This document shows positions 6,967-14,198 of a DNA stretch of 64,000 nucleotides, piece by piece. The notes beneath the pieces are model-generated. The model did no database searches. It saw only the letters and a list, made by a program, of their open reading frames with translations, and had not been told where the DNA came from. Origin of the DNA: Sinosporangium siamense (GTDB taxonomy: Bacteria > Actinomycetota > Actinomycetes > Streptosporangiales > Streptosporangiaceae); the NCBI RefSeq assembly GCF_016863435.1, contig NZ_BOOW01000006.1, forward strand, positions 434,001-498,000. Reading direction: 5' to 3'. How positions within the stretch are numbered: the first letter of the stretch is position 1; the number at the start of each line of letters is the position of its first letter. A program made the position numbers and the translations under genes.

Positions 6967-8816
6967 CCGAGTTGCCCGCCGCCCTGGACCGCCTCGCCGC
7001 ACGCATGCGCGGGGAGGAGAACGGCCACGAGCCGGGGCCTGCCTCCCTCGACCACCTCACCGACCTGTTCGGCCTGTCGCACTTCGAGCGCGACGTGGTG
7101 CTGATGTGCGCCGGAGTGGAGCTCGACCCGGTCTTCGCCGCCCACGTCGGCAGTCTGCCCGAGGCCACCTCGGGGCGGCCGACGTTCGCCGCCGCCTTCG
7201 CCACACTGCCCGCCCACGCCCATTGGAGCGCGCTCGCCCCCGGCGGCCCCCTCCGCCACTGGCGGCTGATCGAGCTCGACGCCCGGGCGCACGGACTCAC
7301 CAGAGCCCCCATACGCCTCGACGAGCGCATCCTGCACCACCTGATGGGAGCGGACGCCGCCGACGAAAGGCTCTCCGGCCTGGTGCGCCACCTGCCGCCC
7401 ATCCGCGAGGCCCACCCGCCCGGCGTGCACGGGCCGGTCGCCGAACGTGCGGCCGGGTTGTGGCGGGCGCAGCCGTACGACACGGCCTGGCCCGTCGTGC
7501 TGCTCGCCGGTCCGGACGCCGCGGCGCGGCGCGCGACCGCCGAGCGGCTGGCGGCGCTGCTCGACATGCGGCTGAGCACGATGCGGGCCCGCGACCTGCC
7601 CGGCACACCCGCCGAGCGCGAGGCGCTCGCCCGGCTCTGGGAACGCGAGTCGGTGTTGTCGGACGGCGTGCTGCTCATCGAGGCCGACGACGGTCCCGAG
7701 GTCTGGAGGGCGCTCTGGGGGTTCCTCGGCTCGCTCACCGGCGGCGTGGTGCTGTCGGCCGCAGAACCCTTGGAAGCGCCTCCCGGTCACACCGCCGTGC
7801 GCTTCGACCTGCCGCCGCCGAGCGCCGGCGAGCGGGAGGCCGTCTGGCGGCAGGCCGTCGGACGGGAACGTGCCACACTCCTGAGCGGACATCTCGGCGC
7901 GATCGCCGCGCAGTTCCGCATCGACGGCGACGCCGTCGCACGGGTGGTCTCGACCGTCCTCTCCGGCGGCGCCCGCGACGCCCGGACCCTCGCCGGCGAG
8001 TTGTGGGAGGCGTGCCGCCGCGAGTCACGCCCCCGCCTCGACGCCCTGGCCCGGCGCGTCGAGTCCGCCGCCGGCTGGGACGACCTCGTGCTGCCAGGCC
8101 GCGACCGCGAAACCCTGCACCTGCTAGCCGCCGCGGTCCGCGGCCGTGCCCGCGTGCACGAGACGTGGGGCCTGGCCGCCGGGAGCACCCGCGGCCTCGG
8201 CCTCTCCGCGCTGTTCAGCGGCCCCGGCGGCACCGGCAAGTCCCTCGCCGCCGAGGTCATCGCCAACGACCTCAAACTCGACCTCTACCGCGTCGACCTC
8301 GCCACCGTCTTCGGCAGACACCTCGGGGAGACGGAGAGGAACCTCCGCCGCCTCTTCGCCGTCGCCGAATACGGCGGAGCCGTGTTGTTGTTCGACGACG
8401 CCGACACGCTGTTCGGTCAACGCGGCGAGGTCTCCTGCCTGCTACGACACATGGAGTCCTACCGCGGGCTTGTCATCCTCACCACCAACGTGGAAGGCGC
8501 GATCGACGGCGCTTTCCTGCGGCGCATCCGCCACACCGTCGTGTTTCCGCATCCCGGCACCGGCGAGCGCAAATGTATCTGGCAGCGGGTCTTCCCCGCC
8601 TCCGCGCCGCTCGGCGCCCTCTCCTACGATCTGCTCGCGCAACTCGACGTCCCCGGCGGCACCATCCGCGACATCGCCCTCGGCGCGGCCTTCCTCGCCG
8701 CCGACGAGGACGCCCCCATCGGGATGGGCCACGTGCATCGTGCCGCCATCCGCGAGTACGGCAGGCTCGGTCAGGCTCTCATCCCGCACGAACTCCACGG
8801 GTGGCCGGCGCCGTGA
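6963..8816 (+). CDS. eCIS-associated AAA+ ATPase, atypical active site (617 aa)
   Basis: A CDC48/FtsH-like AAA+ ATPase of the kind encoded in contractile injection loci (Afp15-like). The first 400 residues are the family's N-terminal region ('DHLTDLFGLSHFERDVVLMC'). The AAA domain has Walker A 'SGPGGTGKS' near residue 420, 'HLGETERNLRRLF', and Walker B 'AVLLFDDAD', where the usual catalytic Glu of DEAD is Asp. After 'TLFGQRGEV' the roughly 15-residue segment that normally precedes 'LLxRMExYxGL' is missing. Sensor-1 'LTTN', 'AFLRRI' and the C-terminal 'GGTIRDIALGAAFLA' are present. Changed Walker B and the missing loop suggest weakened or altered activity. GTG start overlaps the preceding gene by 4 nt. 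Confidence 0.8.
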   Translation: MTELPAALDRLAARMRGEENGHEPGPASLDHLTDLFGLSHFERDVVLMCAGVELDPVFAAHVGSLPEATSGRPTFAAAFATLPAHAHWSALAPGGPLRHWRLIELDARAHGLTRAPIRLDERILHHLMGADAADERLSGLVRHLPPIREAHPPGVHGPVAERAAGLWRAQPYDTAWPVVLLAGPDAAARRATAERLAALLDMRLSTMRARDLPGTPAEREALARLWERESVLSDGVLLIEADDGPEVWRALWGFLGSLTGGVVLSAAEPLEAPPGHTAVRFDLPPPSAGEREAVWRQAVGRERATLLSGHLGAIAAQFRIDGDAVARVVSTVLSGGARDARTLAGELWEACRRESRPRLDALARRVESAAGWDDLVLPGRDRETLHLLAAAVRGRARVHETWGLAAGSTRGLGLSALFSGPGGTGKSLAAEVIANDLKLDLYRVDLATVFGRHLGETERNLRRLFAVAEYGGAVLLFDDADTLFGQRGEVSCLLRHMESYRGLVILTTNVEGAIDGAFLRRIRHTVVFPHPGTGERKCIWQRVFPASAPLGALSYDLLAQLDVPGGTIRDIALGAAFLAADEDAPIGMGHVHRAAIREYGRLGQALIPHELHGWPAP

Positions 8817-8940
8817 ACCCTCCGCCGCCGTCCCGCATCGTGGTCCACATCGGCGAACTCGCCCTGCCGCCGAGGTGTCCTGGCGGCCGGACACCGGCAC
8901 CCCGCCGCAGGCCGCGACGGGCAGCGTGCCGGCGGCCGGG

Positions 8941-9044
8941 CCGGGGAATACGGCAAAGCCATGACGCCGGCCGGGGAGTACGGCGAAGCCATGACGCCGG
9001 CCGGGGAGTACGGCGAAGCCATGACGCCGGCCGGGGAGTACGGC
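8941..9044. repeat. 30-bp tandem repeat array, about 3.5 units
   Basis: Units at 8941-8970 (two differences), 8971-9000 and 9001-9030 are followed by a 14-bp partial unit. Each contains GAGTACGGCGAAGCC, then ATGACGCCGG. The unit length is divisible by 3, so it stays in frame. The array lies just after the ATPase gene, between it and the convergent RidA gene, and could once have encoded a C-terminal tail. The same core occurs in the chaperone gene with the same 30-bp period. Confidence 0.85.
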
Positions 9045-9064
9045 CAGTCCCCGGGTGGCCTTCC

Positions 9065-9487
9065 TCAGGAGAGGGCCGCGACGGCCTGGACCTCGACTGC
9101 GGCGTCGTAGTGGAGCCGGCTGGCGCCGGTGACGGCGCGAGCGGGGCGGTGCTGACCGATCCAGTCGGCGTAGATGGCGTCAAACGCCGGCCATTGAGCG
9201 ATGTCGGTGACGTAGACGGTGACCGAGACGAGGCGGGACCGGTCGGTGCCTGCCGCGATCAGGCACTGGTCGAGGTTGTGGAGGACCTGGAGCCCCTGAA
9301 CGTCGAACGCCTGGTCGCTCAGGACAGTGCCGTGCTGGTCCACCGGCAGTTGGCCGGACACGTAGACGAGGCCTCCGTGGACGGCGACATGGGAGTAGTG
9401 GCCCAGCGGCTGGATCAAGTCTGGGCTGTTGCGCAGGTGTATGGTCTCGCTGCGCTCGGTGGTGTTCGGGGTCGCGGGGTTGGGCAT
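9065..9487 (-). CDS. RidA-family enamine/imine deaminase (140 aa)
   Basis: A RidA/YjgF protein: 'GHYSHVAVHGGLVYVSGQLPVD', 'FDVQGLQVLHNLDQCLIAAG' and 'VSVTVYVTDIAQWPAFDAIYADWIG' match the family in order. The conserved Arg ('HRPARAVTGAS') that contacts substrate carboxylate and the terminal Glu region ('DAAVEVQAVAAL') are present. RidA hydrolyses reactive enamines and imines released by PLP enzymes. ATG 9487 was chosen because GAAGGAA lies just upstream. Downstream of the YheO-type regulator and the PLP enzyme in one direction, so probably one transcription unit. The PLP enzyme is the likely source of its substrate. Confidence 0.88.
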   Translation of the reverse strand: MPNPATPNTTERSETIHLRNSPDLIQPLGHYSHVAVHGGLVYVSGQLPVDQHGTVLSDQAFDVQGLQVLHNLDQCLIAAGTDRSRLVSVTVYVTDIAQWPAFDAIYADWIGQHRPARAVTGASRLHYDAAVEVQAVAALS

Positions 9488-9528
9488 CGTGTTCCTTCGT
9501 CGGGTGGGCGTCACCGGGGAGACGGTGG

Positions 9529-10167
9529 TCAGGACTGCTTGGCATAGTTGTAGACGGTGCTCCGGGAGATCCCGAGCAGGTCTGCGATGGTCTCGGTGGA
9601 ACTCCTCGAGTCGAAGTAGCCGTCACGGTGCAGCTGCCTGACAAGGTCTTTCTTGGCGGCACGGCTGAGTGCTCGCGGGGTGGCGGCTCGTTCGGCGGCG
9701 AATGCCTCGATGACGTCGCGCAACTCCCGCGCTGTGCGGTCTCGCAGGGTCTCCAATGCCTCGCCCCGGTGTTCGGCCTCGGTCGCCACCAGGTTGGCCA
9801 GGCTGAGCGTCATGGGGGAGAGGGTCGACACGTCGAGGTTCAGGCAGAGTGCCGCGACGTACTGGCCCTCAGCATTCTTGATCCCGATTGACGTGCTCTT
9901 CACCGGACGGCCGTCCGGGAACTGGTTGGGGTAGTTCTGGATCACGCTGGGGTAGTTTGGATCCGCGATCCGGCGGAGCCCCAGCTCGGTGGCGGAGTCA
10001 CCCACCTTGCGTCCGGACAGGTTGTTCTCGATGACGCGGATCGCGTGCTCCGGCTGGCGCAGGTCGTGGAGGACCACTTCACACAGGCCTGGGAACATGC
10101 GTCCGATCGCGATCGCGATCTTCTCGGCTTCGAGGAGAAGGTGCTCGTCGGAGGCGTCGGGGTTCAT
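9529..10167 (-). CDS. YheO/DauR-type regulator: PAS_6 plus HTH_22 (212 aa)
   Basis: Residues about 10-125 form the YheO-like PAS domain ('MFPGLCEVVLHDLRQPEHAI', 'NNLSGRKVGDSATELGL', 'KSTSIGIKNAEGQYVAALCL'). Residues 165-212 are the HTH ('KKDLVRQLHRDGYF', 'TETIADLLGISRSTVYNYAK'). Pseudomonas DauR, which represses D-arginine catabolism genes, is in this family. Its ATG overlaps the stop of the PLP enzyme gene by 4 nt (ATGA), so the regulator is co-expressed with the enzyme, probably sensing its substrate or product. Ligand unknown. Confidence 0.85.
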   Translation of the reverse strand: MNPDASDEHLLLEAEKIAIAIGRMFPGLCEVVLHDLRQPEHAIRVIENNLSGRKVGDSATELGLRRIADPNYPSVIQNYPNQFPDGRPVKSTSIGIKNAEGQYVAALCLNLDVSTLSPMTLSLANLVATEAEHRGEALETLRDRTARELRDVIEAFAAERAATPRALSRAAKKDLVRQLHRDGYFDSRSSTETIADLLGISRSTVYNYAKQS

Positions 10168-11342
10168 GCGTGGCTCTCCTCGTCTGGATTGTTGTCGGTG
10201 TCGAAGACAGCGGCCATCTTCTCCGCGGACTTGAGTCCGGCTCCGGTGAGGATAACGACGGTGGTCTCGTCAGGGCCGATAGTGCCGTCGGCGATGAAAT
10301 GATCGAGGGCCGCTGCGGCGACGCTGCTGGTCGGCTCGGCGTACAGACCACGCGAGGCCAACTTGCGCACGGCTGTGCGGATCTGGTCCTCGGTGACCGC
10401 CACTGCCGCACCACCTGAGCGATGGATCGCCTCGACGGTCTCCGGAAGCCGGACCGGGTTGGCGATGGAGGCTCCTTCCGCGATGGTCGGAACCCGCGGT
10501 CCTCGGCTCCGCGGATCGATCCCGTTCACCGCGTCCGCGATGGTGGCCCAGTGCTCCGGTTGGCCGACCAGAAGTCTGGGGCGTCTGTCGATCTGACGCG
10601 CTTCGAGCAGCTCGCTGAACGCGATGTCACAGCCGAGGATGTTGCTGCCCGCACCCGCTACGAGCACGACGTTGTCGGGCGCCCTGAACCCGAGCGACTC
10701 CCACATCTCGTAGGCGACCGTCTTGGTCCCCTGCAGAAAGAACGGGTGCCAATTGTGGCTGGCATAGGAGATTTGCTCAGACTGACGGATCGCCTCGTCG
10801 GACACCTGCTCCCGAGTGCCTTCGACGAGTTCGATCTGGGCGCCATAGGCGCGTGCCTGGAGGATCTTGGCGGCCGACGTAGCCGCGGGGACGATGATCT
10901 TGGCGTGCATCCCGGCGGCAGCCGCGTAGGCCGCGACCGAGGAGCCGCCGTTGCCGGAGCTGTCCTCAAGGACGTGCGTCTCTCCCTGTCCGAGCAAGTG
11001 GGAGATCATCACCGTGATGCCGCGGTCCTTGAAGCTGGAGGTGGGGTTGAACCACTCGAGTTTGAAGTGAACACGCAGCCCGTCCCAGTCCAGCGGCAGC
11101 ATGGGGGTGAGGCCCTCTCCGAGACTCACCCGGTGCCGTGGGGAGACCGGGATCGCGGCCTGGTAGCGCCAAAGGGAGCGTTCGCCGGTGTCGATCTGGC
11201 CGGGCGTGAGCCCCGGCACCGGGCTGAGCGCGAGAGGCGTCCCGTCCTCACCGCGCCAGCGCCGGTCGGTGACCGCATAACGCCGGCCGGACCTGTCGTA
11301 GAGGAACGGGGTATCGATCACGGCGCTGGTGGTGTCGTTCAT
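10164..11342 (-). CDS. PLP-dependent threonine synthase/ammonia-lyase family enzyme (392 aa)
   Basis: A fold-type II PLP enzyme. The PLP lysine is in 'NPTSSFKDRG' (Lys about 105), the phosphate loop is 'SSGNGGSSVAAY' (about 128), and the C-terminal 'PTSSVAAAALDHF' and 'VILTGAGLKS' match threonine synthase-like proteins. The N-terminus has a short extra segment ('FLYDRSGRRYAVTDRRW') also seen in threonine synthase homologues. Context argues against biosynthesis: it is grouped with RidA, a DauR-like regulator and a dicarboxylate/amino-acid symporter, suggesting a lyase that deaminates an imported amino acid. Substrate not determinable from sequence. Confidence 0.8.
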   Translation of the reverse strand: MNDTTSAVIDTPFLYDRSGRRYAVTDRRWRGEDGTPLALSPVPGLTPGQIDTGERSLWRYQAAIPVSPRHRVSLGEGLTPMLPLDWDGLRVHFKLEWFNPTSSFKDRGITVMISHLLGQGETHVLEDSSGNGGSSVAAYAAAAGMHAKIIVPAATSAAKILQARAYGAQIELVEGTREQVSDEAIRQSEQISYASHNWHPFFLQGTKTVAYEMWESLGFRAPDNVVLVAGAGSNILGCDIAFSELLEARQIDRRPRLLVGQPEHWATIADAVNGIDPRSRGPRVPTIAEGASIANPVRLPETVEAIHRSGGAAVAVTEDQIRTAVRKLASRGLYAEPTSSVAAAALDHFIADGTIGPDETTVVILTGAGLKSAEKMAAVFDTDNNPDEESHA

Positions 11343-11371
11343 GGAGCTGCTGGAACCCTTCGGCAGGTGGC

Positions 11372-11388
11372 TTCCCCCGGGAGGGGAA
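11372..11388. terminator. Hairpin between symporter and PLP enzyme genes
   Basis: TTCCCC-CGGGA-GGGGAA, a 6-bp perfect stem with a 5-nt loop in the 87-bp gap. It may attenuate read-through from the upstream symporter gene or protect an mRNA end. Confidence 0.4.
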
Positions 11389-11429
11389 TGTCAGATGAGT
11401 GGTCGAGGCACGTGGGATGGACAGCCGGG

Positions 11430-12704
11430 TCAGCGCACCGGTTCGGTGGCCGCCACGGGAACTTCGCCGGCTCGTGCTGTTTCGTGGGTCTTGGTGTCGG
11501 GCGCATTGCGGCCGAGTACGGCGACGGCCACGGCATTGCCGAGGATGTTCGTCGCGGTCCTGCCCATGTCGAGCAATTGGTCGATCACCAGCAGCAGCGC
11601 GACGCCGGCCGCGGGGACACCGAAGCCGGGAACGACCGCGGCGATGATCACGAGCGCGCCGCGCGGCACACCGGCCATGCCCTTGCTGCTAACCAGCAGG
11701 ACGAGACACATCAGGATTTGCTGGGCGATGGGCATGTCGATGTTGTAGGCGTTGACCAGGAACACCGACGAGAACATCATGTACAACATCGAGCCGTCGA
11801 TGTTGAACGCGTAGCCCAGCGGAAGAATCAGACCGGTCGTCCGCCGATCGACACCGTAGGACGTCAGCGCACTGATCATCTTGGGAAACGCGGCCTCCGT
11901 GCTCGACGTCGAGAACGCGATGAACATGGGCTCGCGCACCGCGGCGATCAGCCGGAGCACTCCACGGCCGAGGAACAAGGCCCCCACGGCGATCAGGGCG
12001 GCCCACAGGCCTGCCAGTGCGGTGTAGAAACTGACGATCAGCGATCCGTACGTGGCGAAGGCGCCGACACCTTCCGCGGTGAGTGCTGCGGCGACGGCGG
12101 TGAAGACGCCGATCGGTGCGAGCTTCATCACATATCCGGTGAGCTTGAGCATGACGGTGGTGAGCTCGTCGATCGCGTCGGCCAGACGGGAGTCGCCGGT
12201 GGCGGACTTGAGGGCGAGCAAGGCGATCCCGAAGAACATCGAGAACACAAGGATCTGGATCGGCTTGTTGGAGGCCAACGCCTCGATGAAGCTCTGCGGG
12301 ACGAGTCCCTCGATGAACGTGGCCGGCGTGACCGGCTCGGTCTCGATGCCGGAGCCGCCTGTCGTCGGGGTCAGGTTCAGCCCGTCTCCCACGCCCATGG
12401 CGTGCGCCGCGAGAAATCCGTAGGCGCCGATGAGGAGTGACGCGGCGACGAACCACACCATCGAGCGGGCGAACAGCGACCCGAGGCCCGTGGCCTTCGC
12501 CATGCCGGTGATGCCGCTGACGATCGTCGCGAAGATGAGCGGGGCGATCACCATCTTGATCAGATTGAGAAAGAGGTGGGTCACAGTGTCCAGGGCCGCG
12601 ACGATTTCCTCGCGGCTCGCGGCGAACTGGTAGTGCAAGACCAGTCCCGCTACGACCCCCAGGACAAGGGCGCCGACGATCAGTCGGCTCATCAGACTCT
12701 TCAT
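11430..12704 (-). CDS. Dicarboxylate/amino acid:cation symporter, DAACS family (424 aa)
   Basis: An inner-membrane DctA/GltP-like symporter. Family signatures are 'NLIKMVIAPLIFATIVSGI' near the N-terminus, the serine-rich hairpin 'FSTSSTEAAFPKM', 'PLGYAFNIDGSMLYM' and 'LLVSSKGMAGVPRGALVII'. Hydrophobic segments run throughout. ATG 12704 places a basic 'MKSLMSRL' before the first helix, as expected; longer in-frame extension upstream is unlikely. It is first in a same-strand series with the PLP enzyme, YheO-type regulator and RidA, so it probably imports the amino acid or C4-dicarboxylate they process. Confidence 0.88.
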   Translation of the reverse strand: MKSLMSRLIVGALVLGVVAGLVLHYQFAASREEIVAALDTVTHLFLNLIKMVIAPLIFATIVSGITGMAKATGLGSLFARSMVWFVAASLLIGAYGFLAAHAMGVGDGLNLTPTTGGSGIETEPVTPATFIEGLVPQSFIEALASNKPIQILVFSMFFGIALLALKSATGDSRLADAIDELTTVMLKLTGYVMKLAPIGVFTAVAAALTAEGVGAFATYGSLIVSFYTALAGLWAALIAVGALFLGRGVLRLIAAVREPMFIAFSTSSTEAAFPKMISALTSYGVDRRTTGLILPLGYAFNIDGSMLYMMFSSVFLVNAYNIDMPIAQQILMCLVLLVSSKGMAGVPRGALVIIAAVVPGFGVPAAGVALLLVIDQLLDMGRTATNILGNAVAVAVLGRNAPDTKTHETARAGEVPVAATEPVR

Positions 12705-13551
12705 GCAGTAGCTCCATAGGGAGGGGGTGACCGCACCAGCCGGTGCGAGTGGCAGGGACCGAACGACTGTCACGGAGCAGTGGGCTGCAGGCTTCGCTCC
12801 GCAGAGAACGCTCGATGTGGCCGGCACGCATATGGTCCCGCTCGCCCTCAGTATTGGATAGGAATTGCAGAAATACAAGAAAATTCCAAGATCTCTTCGT
12901 GCAGGTCAGAGCGTGGGGTCCCGGCCCGGTGGCCGACGCGAAGTCCTGTCGGTCCCCCGTCGGGGGTCCCCTGCGGACCTGGCAGGCGGGACGGCGGGGG
13001 AGTGGCGTCCCGTGGTGGGCTCGCGCACTCCGCGGCCCGGCAACTGGGGCCGGCGTGCGCTGTTCACCCACTCCGCGGCCGGGCGCCACGCAGGTCGGCC
13101 GGTTGTGGCGTAGGGGCTGTCCGGCCGCGCGTCACGCGGCGGTGCCCGGGATGGTGGGGAGCCGGAAGCCGCGAACCTTTCGCCGACGCCGATCGTTTGA
13201 CGGAGTGGACCGTCTTTAAGGCCCGAGGAAGGATGACCCGAGTGCATGACACGAAGTCATAACGAGTGTCTTCAAACCGGACTTTGACCATAAAAATACC
13301 TTGATGAGCGTTGCCCAGCGTGACACACTCACGGTAATTGCGAAAGTTTCCTAATAGTGAGCGACTTTCATCCACCTGGGTGATAGGTGGGGCAAGAAGG
13401 GATCACCCAGGGCCGGGCGACTGCATCCTGCGGCCGGCCGAGCGGTCGTGGGATGGGATGGAAGACGCTCGATTTCCGCTCAAATACTCGGCTTGATAGC
13501 GAGGGAACGGCGGTGGGGACCGCCTTGAGTCAGGAAACGGGGATTATCGGG
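12705..13551. other. Long intergenic region upstream of symporter and Nudix genes
   Basis: No gene recognised on either strand. It holds both divergent promoter regions. A less GC-rich patch at 12840-12900 lies toward the symporter. Another at 13255-13370 lies toward the Nudix gene and contains 'ttgacc' followed by an A-rich stretch that could be a promoter. The phrase CACTCCGCGGCC occurs twice, near 13025 and 13068. Confidence 0.4.
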
Positions 13552-14016
13552 GTGAAAACGGTGCTTGACTACGTCAGGAAACCGCATACGACAGCGAGTG
13601 ACCATAAGCAGAGCCGCCCAGGCACGTCGGTGGTCGTCACCGACGACAGCGGGCGGGTGCTGCTGATCAGGTGCCACAGGAGTGGCGGATGGCGATTCCC
13701 CGGCGCGCCGCGCGAGGCCGGAGAGTCGTTCGAGGAGACCGTGCGCCGCGAGGTCGAGGACACCGCCGAGGTGGCCCTGGGCGAGCTTGAGCTCCTCGGC
13801 GTCTGCTCGGGGCCGGACTACTTTCACGTGGGCAGCGGTGACCAGGTCTTCACCGTGACCGCCGTCTACACCGCCAGGATGGCCGGCCGGGGGCGGGCCG
13901 AGCTCGCCTTCTTCCCCTTGAACGAGCTGCCCTTGGACATCCTTCCCGGGGAACGCTCCGTGCTCGCGACGTACGTCACGTCTCTGAACAGGCAGGACTA
14001 CTCTTCGGCCGCTTGA
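13552..14016 (+). CDS. Nudix-fold protein with degenerate catalytic box (about 154 aa)
   Basis: The fold is recognisable: 'GTSVVVTDDSGRVLLIRCHRSGGWRFPGA', then the Nudix helix region 'REAGESFEETVRREVEDTAEV'. Aligned with GX5EX7REUXEEXGU, the first Glu and the RE pair are present. The metal-binding EE pair reads Asp-Thr, the second Gly of GG is Ala, and the Gly after EE is Glu. Hydrolase activity is therefore doubtful. The start is uncertain: GTG 13552 gives a normal-length protein; an in-frame ATG at 13387 would add 55 residues of unlikely composition. It stands alone, followed by a strong terminator. Confidence 0.7.
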   Translation: MKTVLDYVRKPHTTASDHKQSRPGTSVVVTDDSGRVLLIRCHRSGGWRFPGAPREAGESFEETVRREVEDTAEVALGELELLGVCSGPDYFHVGSGDQVFTVTAVYTARMAGRGRAELAFFPLNELPLDILPGERSVLATYVTSLNRQDYSSAA

Positions 14017-14023
14017 GCCGGCC

Positions 14024-14058
14024 GCGGCCGGCCCCGCCGTCCGCGCGGGGCCGGCCGC
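14024..14058. terminator. Strong terminator after the Nudix gene
   Basis: A perfect 13-bp GC stem, GCGGCCGGCCCCG paired with CGGGGCCGGCCGC, with a 9-nt loop. It starts 8 bp after the Nudix stop and can also end the convergent operon whose last gene stops at 14199. Confidence 0.8.
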
Positions 14059-14198
14059 GCGAATCGAGGCCGTGCCGGACCTCTGCGACACCGGCGGCGA
14101 CGGCACGGCCGGCAAGGATGAGTTCCACGTCGCCCAATCCGCCTTCGGTACGGCGAAAGCCGGTGCGCTCCCTGGAGTATGCGCCGATCGACGCTTTT

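Noticed and set aside
8365-8386. Another copy of the TACGGCGAAGCC element in the ATPase gene (GAATACGGCGGAGCC)
   Set aside because: One mismatch, and the encoded Glu-Tyr-Gly-Gly-Ala-Val precedes Walker B as the family requires, so it is explained by protein conservation.
8941-9044. CRISPR array
   Set aside because: Units are contiguous 30-bp tandem repeats without spacers, and no cas genes are present.
10422-12440. 672-codon open frame on the plus strand, antisense to the PLP enzyme and symporter
   Set aside because: It mirrors two well-supported minus-strand genes, has Arg/Gly/Asp-rich non-protein-like sequence and no domain.
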